DNA from: an uncultured Treponema sp.
GTDB lineage: Bacteria; Spirochaetota; Spirochaetia; Treponematales; Treponemataceae
Assembly (NCBI GenBank): GCA_905372235.1
Contig: CAJPOF010000021.1
Span: 1-31,027, forward strand
DNA: 31,027 bases
Direction: 5' to 3'
This document shows, piece by piece, positions 7,956-14,765 of the stretch. The notes beneath the pieces are model-generated. The model was given only the letters and a program-made list of their open reading frames with translations, was not told the DNA's origin and ran no database searches. The position numbers and the translations under genes are program-made. How positions within the stretch are numbered: the stretch's first letter is position 1; every line of letters begins with the position of its first letter.

Positions 7956-9302
7956 ATGGCAAAAAAGAACGGCTCTTTGCTTTACAGATGCACGAATTGC
8001 GAACATTCACAATCAAGTTGGCTTGGTCGATGCCCCGAATGCGGACAGTGGAACACATTCGAGGAAGTCATCGTTGACAAAAATTCGCAGAGCCGAGCGG
8101 GACAAGGCAGCGTTCTTGCGCAGAAAATAAAACCCGTTCCTTTGTCCGATGTTCAGGCAAAAGAAAATTTCAGGCTTCTGACCGGCATAGAAGAGTTTGA
8201 CAGAGTTCTTGGAAACGGAGCTGCAAAAAGGTCCGCCGTCCTTTTGGGCGGAGAACCCGGAATCGGAAAATCTACCCTGCTTATTCAGATGGCGGCAGCT
8301 ATGGCGAACGCACACTCCGTTCTTTATGTTTCCGGCGAAGAATCGGCGGCGCAAATCAAAGAAAGAGCGGACAGACTTTGCCTTGACACAAGAGGAATCG
8401 AAGTCCTATGCACGATGAGACTTGAAGACATACTCGACGCATTAGGTTCTCTGAATCCGGAAATGGTAATTGTGGATTCGATTCAGACGGTTTATTCCGT
8501 GGAGGCAGGAATCGTTCCCGGAAGTATAAGCCAAGCAAAATATTGCGCGAATGAACTTGTCGGCTGGGTAAAAAACAAAGAATCCGTCCTAATCATGACC
8601 GCCCACGTAACAAAAGAAGGAACGATTGCCGGACCAAAAACCCTTGAACACATGGTGGACACGGTAATTTCGTTCGAAAGAAACAGCGACGACGTAAGAT
8701 TCCTTCATGCCCAGAAAAACCGATTCGGTTCTGTGGACGAACTTGGAATCTTCAACATGACGGAAAAAGGACTTGTGCCCGTAATGAATCCCGCCACAAT
8801 GTTCATAACCGAGCGAAAAGAAAATCAAAGCCCGGGCGTTTGCTGCACGGCTGTCTTCGAAGGAAACCGAGTTTTTATGGTAGAAATCCAAGCGTTGACC
8901 GTACCTGCAAAAGCGGCTGTAAGCAGAGTTTTCAGCGAAAAAATCGATTCGGCAAGAGTAAGCAGAATTGCGGCGATACTCGAAAAGCGTTGCGGAATGA
9001 GATTTTTAGGGCAGGACATTTACGTAAACGTCGCAGGCGGAATAAGGCTAAGCGAAAGCGCAATCGACGGCGCGCTTGCAATGGCAATTTATTCCGCACG
9101 GAGCGATATTCCCGTTCCGCAAGGGACAGCCGTGTTCGGGGAACTCAGCCTTGCAGGAGAACTGCGAAGCGTCCCGAAAATCAGGCAACGGGCAAAAACC
9201 GCCGAAGGACTTGGATTTTTCAATCTTTACGCCCCCGATGCAGAAAACGGAATCACCGAAATTAAAGACATCCGAAGTCTTGTAAAAAACGTGCTGAAAT
9301 AA
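7956..9302 (+). CDS. radA: DNA repair protein RadA/Sms
   Basis: A RecA-like, DnaB-related ATPase that promotes branch migration and processing of recombination intermediates; cytoplasmic. The order is canonical: an N-terminal four-cysteine zinc finger (C12, C15, C26, C29); a RecA core with Walker A GEPGIGKST (99-107), Walker B VIVDSIQ (171-177) and the RadA-specific KNRFG motif (254-258); and a C-terminal Lon-protease-like domain without catalytic function (about 280-448), including GGIRLSES and GELSLAGELRSV. Its 448 residues are the usual length. The ATG follows GAGG with good spacing. It is divergent from the sensory operon, with about 60 bases between the start codons. Downstream, GGAAAAAGTC (9362-9371) and GACTTTTCC (9392-9400) could form a weak terminator. 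Confidence 0.97.
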   Translation: MAKKNGSLLYRCTNCEHSQSSWLGRCPECGQWNTFEEVIVDKNSQSRAGQGSVLAQKIKPVPLSDVQAKENFRLLTGIEEFDRVLGNGAAKRSAVLLGGEPGIGKSTLLIQMAAAMANAHSVLYVSGEESAAQIKERADRLCLDTRGIEVLCTMRLEDILDALGSLNPEMVIVDSIQTVYSVEAGIVPGSISQAKYCANELVGWVKNKESVLIMTAHVTKEGTIAGPKTLEHMVDTVISFERNSDDVRFLHAQKNRFGSVDELGIFNMTEKGLVPVMNPATMFITERKENQSPGVCCTAVFEGNRVFMVEIQALTVPAKAAVSRVFSEKIDSARVSRIAAILEKRCGMRFLGQDIYVNVAGGIRLSESAIDGALAMAIYSARSDIPVPQGTAVFGELSLAGELRSVPKIRQRAKTAEGLGFFNLYAPDAENGITEIKDIRSLVKNVLK

Positions 9303-9437
9303 AAAATCAAAACGAAAAAGTGAAAAAGCGAAGATTTATTTTAAACGGCACAAATACTGTCGGAAAAAGTCTACGTACAAAAATAATATCGGACTTTTCC
9401 TAAATAACACCGTCGGTAAAGAAGAAAAACAAAATTA

Positions 9438-9695
9438 TAGGTTTAATTTCAAGTTTTATAAACTCAAAGTTTACATTCTTCTAAGGCAAGCCTTAAACCT
9501 TTTTTTCAAGGGAGGAAACCAGCTCGGAGTTCGAAGCCCGCACTTTTCCTCCCTTGAAAACCCTCCTTCCTTGGACACGACCAAAGGACTTGCGCCCTTT
9601 GGAATCCCAATTCATTCATACATTTCAATTTTTTGGGGAAACTATATACGATATTTATAAAAAATAGAGAAACTCGACATTCGACCTTACAATAT
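9438..9695. repeat. Dispersed intergenic repeat, copy B (full)
   Basis: The 5' box TAGGTTTA through GTTTTATAAACTC and AAGTTTA (9438-9474) matches copy C. The variable part holds a perfect 16-bp hairpin stem (9503-9518 with 9545-9560; loop 26 bases) and a smaller CCAAAGG/CCTTTGG hairpin (9581-9602). The 3' box (9598-9695) runs from TTTGGAATCCCA to ATATTTATAAAAAATAG and CTCGACATTC. The box overlaps the last 9 bases of the sugar-kinase gene, so its stop codon lies inside repeat sequence. The rest of the 9303-9686 gap is AT-rich with only the weak radA terminator candidate. Confidence 0.85.
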
Positions 9696-10592
9696 GCTTC
9701 CCGGAATTTTCGACTCCGCATTTCGGGCGGCACACCAAGTTCCCTTTTCAAGCGATTTCAAAAAATCTTTTGTCTTTGTATATTCATACAAAAATCCCGC
9801 CGAAAACGAATCGCCCGAAGCTGTTGTGTTCACGGCTTTGATTTTTTCCACGGGAAATTCGACGAAGTTTCCTTTATCTGCGGCAAATGTAGATTTTTCA
9901 CCGCGAGTAACAACCAAAATGCAGCCGAGTTCAATGCTTTTGTCCGAAACAAGATGTCTAAAATCGCCATCGGAAATAGGAAGTTTTCCGACGAACGTAT
10001 TTAAAAATTCCTCTTCATTGATTTTTATTATGTTCGGAACGCAAAATTCAATTGTGTCCAGCAGAGCCTTTCCCCAATAATCCGCAAGAAAAATCTTTTT
10101 ATTTTGCGACACGATTTTTGCAATGTACGGAACGGTTTCTTTTTTCCACGACGCAGGCGAACTTCCGGCGATAAGCACAGCGTCCACATTTTTTACCTCA
10201 AACCGCACAATTTCGAAAAGTTTTTCTTCCGCCTCTCCGAAAACTGACGAAACACACGGTTCTTCTGCGACCAATTCCGTAGTTCCGCCGTCGCTTGCGT
10301 CCAGCAAAGTCCAACATTCCCTCGTTCGTCCGGGAATTTCAACCGGATTTACGGCAAGTCCGTCCCGTTCCGCCAGTTTCCTGAAAAAAGAAATATTTTC
10401 CGCCCCTAGAGGACAGACGAGCCTTGCGGAATTTTTTTCCAACTGATTCAAAACCCTAGCGGAATTCGCAGCCTTTCCCGAAGCGTCAAACCTATATTCC
10501 GAAGAACGATTTACGGAATTTTTTACAACGGAATCAAAAGAAACGGTTCTCTGAATCGAAGGGCTAAGACCCACGCACAAAAATTTAGACAT
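9687..10592 (-). CDS. PfkB-family carbohydrate kinase (1-phosphofructokinase/tagatose-6-phosphate kinase-like)
   Basis: An ATP-dependent sugar or sugar-phosphate kinase, 301 residues. The N-terminal opening CVGLSPSIQRTV and the segment DASGKAANSARVL (36-48) match the sugar-binding glycine-lysine region of the FruK/LacC branch (usually GGKGxNVA). The second PfkB signature is NTTASGDSFSAG (254-265) with catalytic base D261. The usual anion-hole sequence GAGD is ASGD here, a tolerated but less common variant. No fructose PTS or aldolase genes are adjacent, so the substrate is open. There is no Shine-Dalgarno; the best promoter puts the transcript start at the A of the ATG. The 3' end, including the stop, overlaps repeat copy B. 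It converges on radA. Confidence 0.85.
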   Translation of the reverse strand: MSKFLCVGLSPSIQRTVSFDSVVKNSVNRSSEYRFDASGKAANSARVLNQLEKNSARLVCPLGAENISFFRKLAERDGLAVNPVEIPGRTRECWTLLDASDGGTTELVAEEPCVSSVFGEAEEKLFEIVRFEVKNVDAVLIAGSSPASWKKETVPYIAKIVSQNKKIFLADYWGKALLDTIEFCVPNIIKINEEEFLNTFVGKLPISDGDFRHLVSDKSIELGCILVVTRGEKSTFAADKGNFVEFPVEKIKAVNTTASGDSFSAGFLYEYTKTKDFLKSLEKGTWCAARNAESKIPGSIL

Positions 10593-10598
10593 GAACAG

Positions 10599-10627
10599 AT
10601 TTTATCGAGTTTTTTGCGTTGGGTCGA
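10599..10627 (-). promoter_or_regulatory. Promoter of the PfkB-family kinase gene, apparently leaderless
   Basis: On the minus strand, -35 TCGACC (10622-10627), a 17-base spacer and -10 TAAAAT (10599-10604). Seven bases past the -10 is 10592, the first base of the start codon. Confidence 0.5.
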
Positions 10628-10683
10628 GGTTCAAAAATCCTTGTGAAAAATACAATTTCATGAAAAGTTTCAGACAAATCTAA

Positions 10684-10725
10684 AAATCTAAAACGCCGCA
10701 ACATTTTGTATCGGGTTTTAGATTT
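10684..10725 (-). terminator. Terminator hairpin of the argC/FtsH-like operon
   Basis: Minus-strand reading gives AAATCTAAAAC pairing perfectly with GTTTTAGATTT, extended inward by CCG/CGG, followed by TTAGATTT. The 11-bp stem includes the stop codon of the FtsH-like gene (10718-10720). The stem is AT-rich, so termination strength is uncertain. Confidence 0.55.
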
Positions 10726-11857
10726 CTTCCATCGCTTTTCGAATGTCGTTCATCGAATATTCTTCTCGATTATCTTGGCTTGCGATTATTGCGGCTCTGT
10801 TTATCACGGATTCAATTTGTGCGCACGAAAAACCTCTGAATTTTGCGGCAAGATTTTCCACTCCGCAGTCGGAAGTGTGTTTTTTGTCTTTTGAGTACAG
10901 TTTTATGAGTTCTTTGACTGAATTTGCGTCCGGGAAAGGAACGGTATATTTTGCGTCAAAACGTCCGGGGCGAATCAACGCCTCGTCCAATGCAGACCTG
11001 CTGTTTGTCGCCGCAACCACAAGGATTCCGCTATTCTGCTCAAATCCGTCCAACTCGTTCAAAAGTGCAGTTACGATTCTTGTGTTTTCGGTTTCGATTG
11101 CAGAACCTGAATAATTTCGCCGTGTCCCGATTCCGTCGAATTCGTCTATGAAAACTATGCACGGAGCTTTTGCACGTGCTTTTTTGAAAAGAAGTTTTAC
11201 TTTAAGCGGACCTATCGCCATAAACATACTTTCAAAATCGGTCGCCTTTGCAGGAATAAAATTAATTTTCGCCTCTCCTGCCAACGCTCGTGCAAAAAGC
11301 GTTTTTCCGTTTCCGGGCGCGCCTTCCAAAAGAATTCCTTTAGGCAAACGAATTCCTTTTTTTGCGTAATACGATGGCTCTTTCATTATGCGCACAATCT
11401 GCATCATGTCGTTTTTAATAGAATCCATCCCCACGATGTCGGAGAATTTTACGCCTGTCTTGCGGACTGTCTTGAATGTGTTCGGACTGATGAATTTTCT
11501 GAATGCGATTATCACGATTCCCGCAAAAAACGAATAGAAAAGAATGTCAAATATCAGCGAGATTATTTTGTCAATCGACTTTTCTTCTTTTACGGAAATG
11601 CCATTTAACAGAAGAGTTTCTTTAAGACTTTGCGAATGTGGATTTTGTGTTTCAATCTCAGTTTTTTTGTCTTCGGTTTTTGTGAACACAAGTTTTTCGC
11701 CGTTTATCGATACGGAATCGATTTTTCCGCTTTGAATCATTTCGTAGAATTCTTTATACGGAACGGAAGTTTTTGTTTTCGGGAAAAAATAATAGACAAA
11801 TCCGGCTACGACAACCACAAAAACCGCCGGAATAAAAAAATTGCGTCTGACTTTCAT
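10718..11857 (-). CDS. FtsH-like membrane AAA ATPase lacking the protease domain
   Basis: With the start at 11857 the product is 379 residues. TM1 (7-25), a small FtsH-type periplasmic domain (about 30-95, VPYKEFYEMIQSGKIDSVSI) and TM2 (99-118) are followed by an AAA module: Walker A GAPGNGKT (179-186), Walker B CIVFIDEFD (233-241), second region of homology with arginine fingers in LIRPGRFD (294-301), and the lid. The protein stops just after the lid (DIRKAMEEI), where the zinc metalloprotease with HEXXH normally starts. The pore loop is FMA (212-214) instead of FVG. It may act as an unfoldase or membrane-protein dislocase, or modify a full FtsH elsewhere (inference). ATGA overlap with argC and AAAGG upstream decide the start; an in-frame ATG at 11902 would lie within argC. 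Confidence 0.88.
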   Translation of the reverse strand: MKVRRNFFIPAVFVVVVAGFVYYFFPKTKTSVPYKEFYEMIQSGKIDSVSINGEKLVFTKTEDKKTEIETQNPHSQSLKETLLLNGISVKEEKSIDKIISLIFDILFYSFFAGIVIIAFRKFISPNTFKTVRKTGVKFSDIVGMDSIKNDMMQIVRIMKEPSYYAKKGIRLPKGILLEGAPGNGKTLFARALAGEAKINFIPAKATDFESMFMAIGPLKVKLLFKKARAKAPCIVFIDEFDGIGTRRNYSGSAIETENTRIVTALLNELDGFEQNSGILVVAATNSRSALDEALIRPGRFDAKYTVPFPDANSVKELIKLYSKDKKHTSDCGVENLAAKFRGFSCAQIESVINRAAIIASQDNREEYSMNDIRKAMEEI

Positions 11858-12801
11858 TTTAAACCTTTCCATTCTTCGATTCCCATGCGTATATTCATGC
11901 ATTGCACCGCTGCCCCCGACGCACCTTTTCCCAAATTATCGAACTGGCTTGTAAGCACGATTCTTTCGTCATTTCCGTACACAAAAATCCGCATTTCGTT
12001 GGTTTCCGCCAAGGAATTTGCCGAAATGAACTGAACTGGAGTTCCGCCGTCTTCAAAAAAATCTTCAACTTTAATGAATGTCGCGCCGTCGTAGTGTTCT
12101 TTTAATTTTTCCCAAACAGTTTTTAGCGAAGGTTTCCCGTTCAAAAGGTCAGCATGAAGAGCAACCGTAACCGTCATTCCCTGAAAATAGTCGCACACAT
12201 ACGGATTGAACGCCGGTTTCCGGTCAAGCCCTGGAATTTTTGTCATTTCCGGAAGATGTTTATGCTCCTGACCGAGCGCATAAAGCCTTGGAGACGAAAG
12301 TTCTGCGCTTCTCTCCGGATTTTCGTACATTTCTATCGCTTTTTTTCCTGCGCCGGAATACCCGCTCACCGCATGAATTGAAATCGGATAGTCCCTTGGA
12401 AGAATTCCATGTTTCACCAAAGGATATGCGAGCGCCACAAAGCCCGACGCATAGCAACCGGGAACGGCAATTTTGTTCGAGGCGGCAATTTTTTCTCTGA
12501 ACGAAAAATCCAACTCGGGAAAGCCGTAAGCCCATTCGGGATTTGTCCTGTGTGCCGTAGATGCGTCTATAAGAACGGTTTTCGGATTTGAGCAAAGACT
12601 TGCGCTTTCGATTGCGGCTGAATCTGGAAGGCAAAGAAACGTAAAGTCCGACTCGTTTATGAGTTTTTCCCGCTCATTAGGATTTTTGCGCTTTTCTTCC
12701 GCAATTTTTAGAAGCTCGATGTCGCTACGATTCCTGAATCTTTCAAAAATTTTTAGACCCGTCGTACCTTCGCTTCCATCGATAAAAACTTTTACAGCCA
12801 T
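11854..12801 (-). CDS. argC: N-acetyl-gamma-glutamyl-phosphate reductase, type 2
   Basis: Reduces N-acetylglutamyl-5-phosphate to the semialdehyde with NADPH, the third step of arginine synthesis. At 315 residues it is the shorter type 2 form. The nucleotide-binding start is MAVKVFIDGSEGTTGLKI, and the catalytic cysteine is C116 in VPGCYASGF; HAVSGYSGAGKKA and the C-terminal LGKGASGAAVQCMNIRMG also fit. The ATG at 12801 follows GGGGAG; the longer reading from 12924 adds 41 residues of non-conserved sequence without a ribosome site. The stop overlaps the start of the FtsH-like gene (ATGA). No other arg genes are in the window. The promoter at 12936-12964 gives a leader of about 128 bases. Confidence 0.95.
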   Translation of the reverse strand: MAVKVFIDGSEGTTGLKIFERFRNRSDIELLKIAEEKRKNPNEREKLINESDFTFLCLPDSAAIESASLCSNPKTVLIDASTAHRTNPEWAYGFPELDFSFREKIAASNKIAVPGCYASGFVALAYPLVKHGILPRDYPISIHAVSGYSGAGKKAIEMYENPERSAELSSPRLYALGQEHKHLPEMTKIPGLDRKPAFNPYVCDYFQGMTVTVALHADLLNGKPSLKTVWEKLKEHYDGATFIKVEDFFEDGGTPVQFISANSLAETNEMRIFVYGNDERIVLTSQFDNLGKGASGAAVQCMNIRMGIEEWKGLK

Positions 12802-12935
12802 TGTGTCTCCCCAAAACAAAATAACGCTTTTATTTGAAGCCTGATTTTGAACACATTCTTGCGAATTTTTCATTTTGCCGAAAAATACAAAAATCCGCCG
12901 TTTTAAAATCGACGAATCACGCAAGAACGAAAATA

Positions 12936-12964
12936 AATATAGCGTTTAAAACGAATTATGTTAA
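12936..12964 (-). promoter_or_regulatory. Promoter of argC operon
   Basis: Minus-strand TTAACA (12959-12964), a 17-base spacer and TATATT (12936-12941). Expected start near 12929. The leader opens with TTCTTGCG, which can pair with CGCAAGAA about 60 bases further on, enclosing an AT-rich segment; whether this structure regulates arginine synthesis is unknown. Confidence 0.65.
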
Positions 12965-13029
12965 TAAAAACAAAAAATCGAATTCACGAACGATTTTCAC
13001 TGAAATTTTAGAAAACGTTAAGATTCGTT

Positions 13030-13038
13030 TGCTATAAT
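13030..13038 (+). promoter_or_regulatory. Extended -10 promoter of small-RNA candidate
   Basis: TGC-TATAAT, a perfect extended -10, with no clear -35. The expected start is near 13045. A strong intrinsic terminator 90-125 bases downstream with no intervening credible gene supports an RNA transcription unit. Confidence 0.65.
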
Positions 13039-13044
13039 TCGCAC

Positions 13045-13169
13045 ATAGAGTGATTCGAATGTTGTATTAAGGACATCGAGAAAGTTTTGGAGAGATGACG
13101 GAGGGAGTTTTTCCAAAATCGAGAGAGTTAAAATCTGGATCTGACAAAATCAGACCCAGATTTTTTTTT
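13045..13169 (+). ncRNA. Candidate small RNA, about 125 nt, GGA-rich
   Basis: A promoter-to-terminator unit between the divergent argC and galE genes. Hairpin 1 pairs TCGAATGT (13055-13062) with ACATCGA (13073-13079, one bulge), and AAGGA sits at the loop. Hairpin 2 pairs TTTTGGA (13085-13091) with TCCAAAA (13112-13118) around a 20-base loop with ACGGAGGGAG. Hairpin 3 is the terminator. GGA triplets occur at least four times, two in loops, which is the layout of CsrA-binding RNAs such as CsrB/RsmZ; this is a hypothesis. It does not look like 4.5S RNA, tmRNA or RNase P RNA. Exact ends are estimates. Confidence 0.6.
13130..13169 (+). terminator. Intrinsic terminator of the small-RNA candidate
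   Basis: AAAATCTGG-A-TCTGA, loop CAAAA, TCAGA-C-CCAGATTTT: a 14-pair stem with one A/C mismatch, running into nine T residues (13161-13169). It is the clearest intrinsic terminator in the window. Confidence 0.9.
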
Positions 13170-13283
13170 ATCTCCGATGCAGATTTTGCGGATATTTTTA
13201 AGAAAGTCGATATTTTTCAGAAACTTTTATCTATAGATTAAATATTTTTTTTGCTGTAAACTACATTCTATGGTGAGCAAAGG

Positions 13284-13453
13284 AAGAAACCAAGTATAAG
13301 ACGATGGCAGGCTCTTTGCCTCTTATGGCAGTTGATTTTAATTCAACCGCTTTTGTTCATCTTTTTTAGTTGTGATATGCAAAAAGGCGTACCATGGGCT
13401 AGAATACTCGGGTTGTTAACTATCGACGCTGCCCCGCTAGTACGCCTTTTTTT
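13284..13453 (+). ncRNA. Structured element ending in a strong terminator; possible second RNA
   Basis: Between the sRNA candidate and galE lie several hairpins: ATAAG with CTTAT enclosing AGGC/GCCT (13293-13324), GTTGA/TCAAC (13331-13347), and a long hairpin AAAAAGGCGTAC (13381-13392) with GTACGCC plus T8 (13440 on), containing an inner GGGC/GCCC pair. The last has A and T tracts on both sides and so could terminate on either strand. I found no convincing promoter for the plus strand, and the family is not recognised. The rest of 13170-13617 is AT-rich and, apart from the galE promoter, shows nothing. Confidence 0.4.
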
Positions 13454-13564
13454 TCTATATATAAGCGTATATAAACAGTAAATTCCGTTCCGACCTTCCT
13501 TGATTCCGTACAAATCGGCTAAACGCAAAATAATTTTTTTGAACACGGAACATTTTTCTTTGAA

Positions 13565-13593
13565 TTGTGCTTTGGTTCATTTTGGGATAAAAT
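13565..13593 (+). promoter_or_regulatory. Promoter of galE
   Basis: TTGTGC (13565-13570), a 17-base spacer and TAAAAT (13588-13593). The expected start near 13600 leaves an 18-base leader containing GGGAGG, a normal ribosome site before the ATG at 13618. Confidence 0.55.
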
Positions 13594-13617
13594 GAAAGCG
13601 TTTTATGGGAGGTTTTC

Positions 13618-14580
13618 ATGAATGTTTTGGTGATTGGCGGAGCAGGCTATATAGGAAGTCATGTTGTCAAAGAACTTATGAAGAGCGGCAACAAAGTTAC
13701 GGTCTTTGACAATCTTTCAAGCGGATTGCGAAAAAATCTTTTCCCTGAAAATGATTTTTTGTACGGAAACATTCTAATTCAGGAAGACCTTGATTCGGCA
13801 TTTTCCAGAGGATTCGACGCTTTCGTTCATCTTGCGGCATTCAAAGCGGCGGGCGAAAGTATGATCAATCCTGAAAAATATTCAGTGAACAACATAACCG
13901 GCACTCTCAACATAATGAACGCCGCCGTAAAGCACAACTGCAAAATCATGATTTTCAGCTCGAGCGCAGCGACCTTTGGCGAACCCGAATATTTGCCGAT
14001 GGACGAAAAGCATCCGCAAAAACCGATAAATTACTACGGATTCACAAAACTGAAAATCGAAGAATTCATGGACTGGTACGATAAAATAAGAGACCTGAAA
14101 TTTGCGGCACTCAGATATTTCAATGCGGCGGGCTACGACCCCGAAGGAATTGTCTGTGGGCTTGAGCAGAAACCTGAAAATCTTCTTCCAAGAGTTATGG
14201 AAGCCGCCCTCGGTCAGCGTTCCCTGAAAATTTTCGGCACGGACTATGACACAAGGGACGGAACCTGCATAAGGGATTACGTCCACGTTACAGACCTTGC
14301 AATTGCCCATGTAAAAGCTCTTGAATATATAGAAAAAAATAATAAGAGCCTAAAACTGAACCTTGGAACAGAAAAAGGAACAACTGTAAAAGAAATCATA
14401 GACGCTGCCAGAAAAATCACCGGAAAACCGATTCCGGCGGAGGAAGCCCCTCGCCGCCCGGGCGATCCGGCAAGCCTTTATGCCACAAGCAAATTGGCAA
14501 AGGAACTTCTGGACTGGACTCCAAAATACAGCGACGTAGACACATTGGTCGAAACCACCTGGAAAGCGTACAATAAATAA
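13618..14580 (+). CDS. galE: UDP-glucose 4-epimerase
   Basis: Interconverts UDP-glucose and UDP-galactose with bound NAD, feeding galactose use and surface glycan synthesis. It is an extended short-chain dehydrogenase of 320 residues. The NAD-binding GGAGYIGS is at 7-14, the catalytic region FSSSAATFG at 113-121, and the active-site YxxxK is Y140/K144 (YGFTK). YDTRDGTCIRDYVHV and the substrate-binding C-terminal domain with RRPGDP match GalE. Related epimerases acting on N-acetylated sugars cannot be excluded from sequence alone. GGGAGG sits ahead of the ATG. The gene appears to be a single transcription unit with its own promoter and a downstream 10-bp inverted repeat. Confidence 0.93.
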   Translation: MNVLVIGGAGYIGSHVVKELMKSGNKVTVFDNLSSGLRKNLFPENDFLYGNILIQEDLDSAFSRGFDAFVHLAAFKAAGESMINPEKYSVNNITGTLNIMNAAVKHNCKIMIFSSSAATFGEPEYLPMDEKHPQKPINYYGFTKLKIEEFMDWYDKIRDLKFAALRYFNAAGYDPEGIVCGLEQKPENLLPRVMEAALGQRSLKIFGTDYDTRDGTCIRDYVHVTDLAIAHVKALEYIEKNNKSLKLNLGTEKGTTVKEIIDAARKITGKPIPAEEAPRRPGDPASLYATSKLAKELLDWTPKYSDVDTLVETTWKAYNK

Positions 14581-14602
14581 ATTATTTTTATACATGGCGG
14601 AC

Positions 14603-14652
14603 GGCGGACATACGAAGCATTATAAAATGAACGCTGCCTAAATATGTCCGCC
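14603..14652 (+). terminator. Inverted repeat downstream of galE, possible terminator
   Basis: GGCGGACATA (14603-14612) pairs perfectly with TATGTCCGCC (14643-14652) across a 30-base loop, followed by CAATGATTTTATTG rather than a clean T-run. The flanking GACGGCGGAC (14600-14609) is also the start of the hairpin in repeat copy C (16821-16830), so this may be a relic of the same repeat family. Confidence 0.45.
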
Positions 14653-14663
14653 CAATGATTTTA

Positions 14664-14692
14664 TTGACAATCTTTTTTCCCGTCTGTAGAAT
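14664..14692 (+). promoter_or_regulatory. Near-consensus promoter of the CsgG cassette
   Basis: TTGACA (14664-14669), 17 bases, TAGAAT (14687-14692). The expected start near 14699 gives a 67-base leader. In it CATAATTTT (14705-14713) and AAAATTATG (14742-14750) form perfect arms directly upstream of the ribosome site GAGAGG. Confidence 0.88.
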
Positions 14693-14765
14693 AATCAGAA
14701 AATTCATAATTTTGGTCAAACTTTAATTTTCTGTCCAATCGAAAATTATGAAAGAGAGGAATACT

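Noticed and set aside
11858..11902. Longer start for the FtsH-like gene at 11902 or 11872
   Set aside because: Would lie inside argC; the ATGA overlap at 11857 with AAAGG upstream is the better start and puts a normal basic residue stretch before TM1.
12802..12924. Longer argC start at 12924
   Set aside because: The added 41 residues are not part of the family and lack a ribosome site, whereas 12801 has GGGGAG and the conserved nucleotide-binding start.
13095..13241. 48-codon reading frame beginning in the sRNA candidate
   Set aside because: Its only GGAG is 2 bases from the ATG, it reads through the intrinsic terminator, and its composition is that of AT-rich non-coding DNA.
13270..13299. 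ATGGTGAGCAAAGG resembling the start of a fluorescent-protein gene
   Set aside because: Stops after nine codons; chance similarity.
13386..13446. tRNA-like element (GGCGTAC...GTACGCC acceptor-like ends)
   Set aside because: Only 61 bases, no T-arm consensus and no anticodon arm; flanking A and T tracts fit a terminator.
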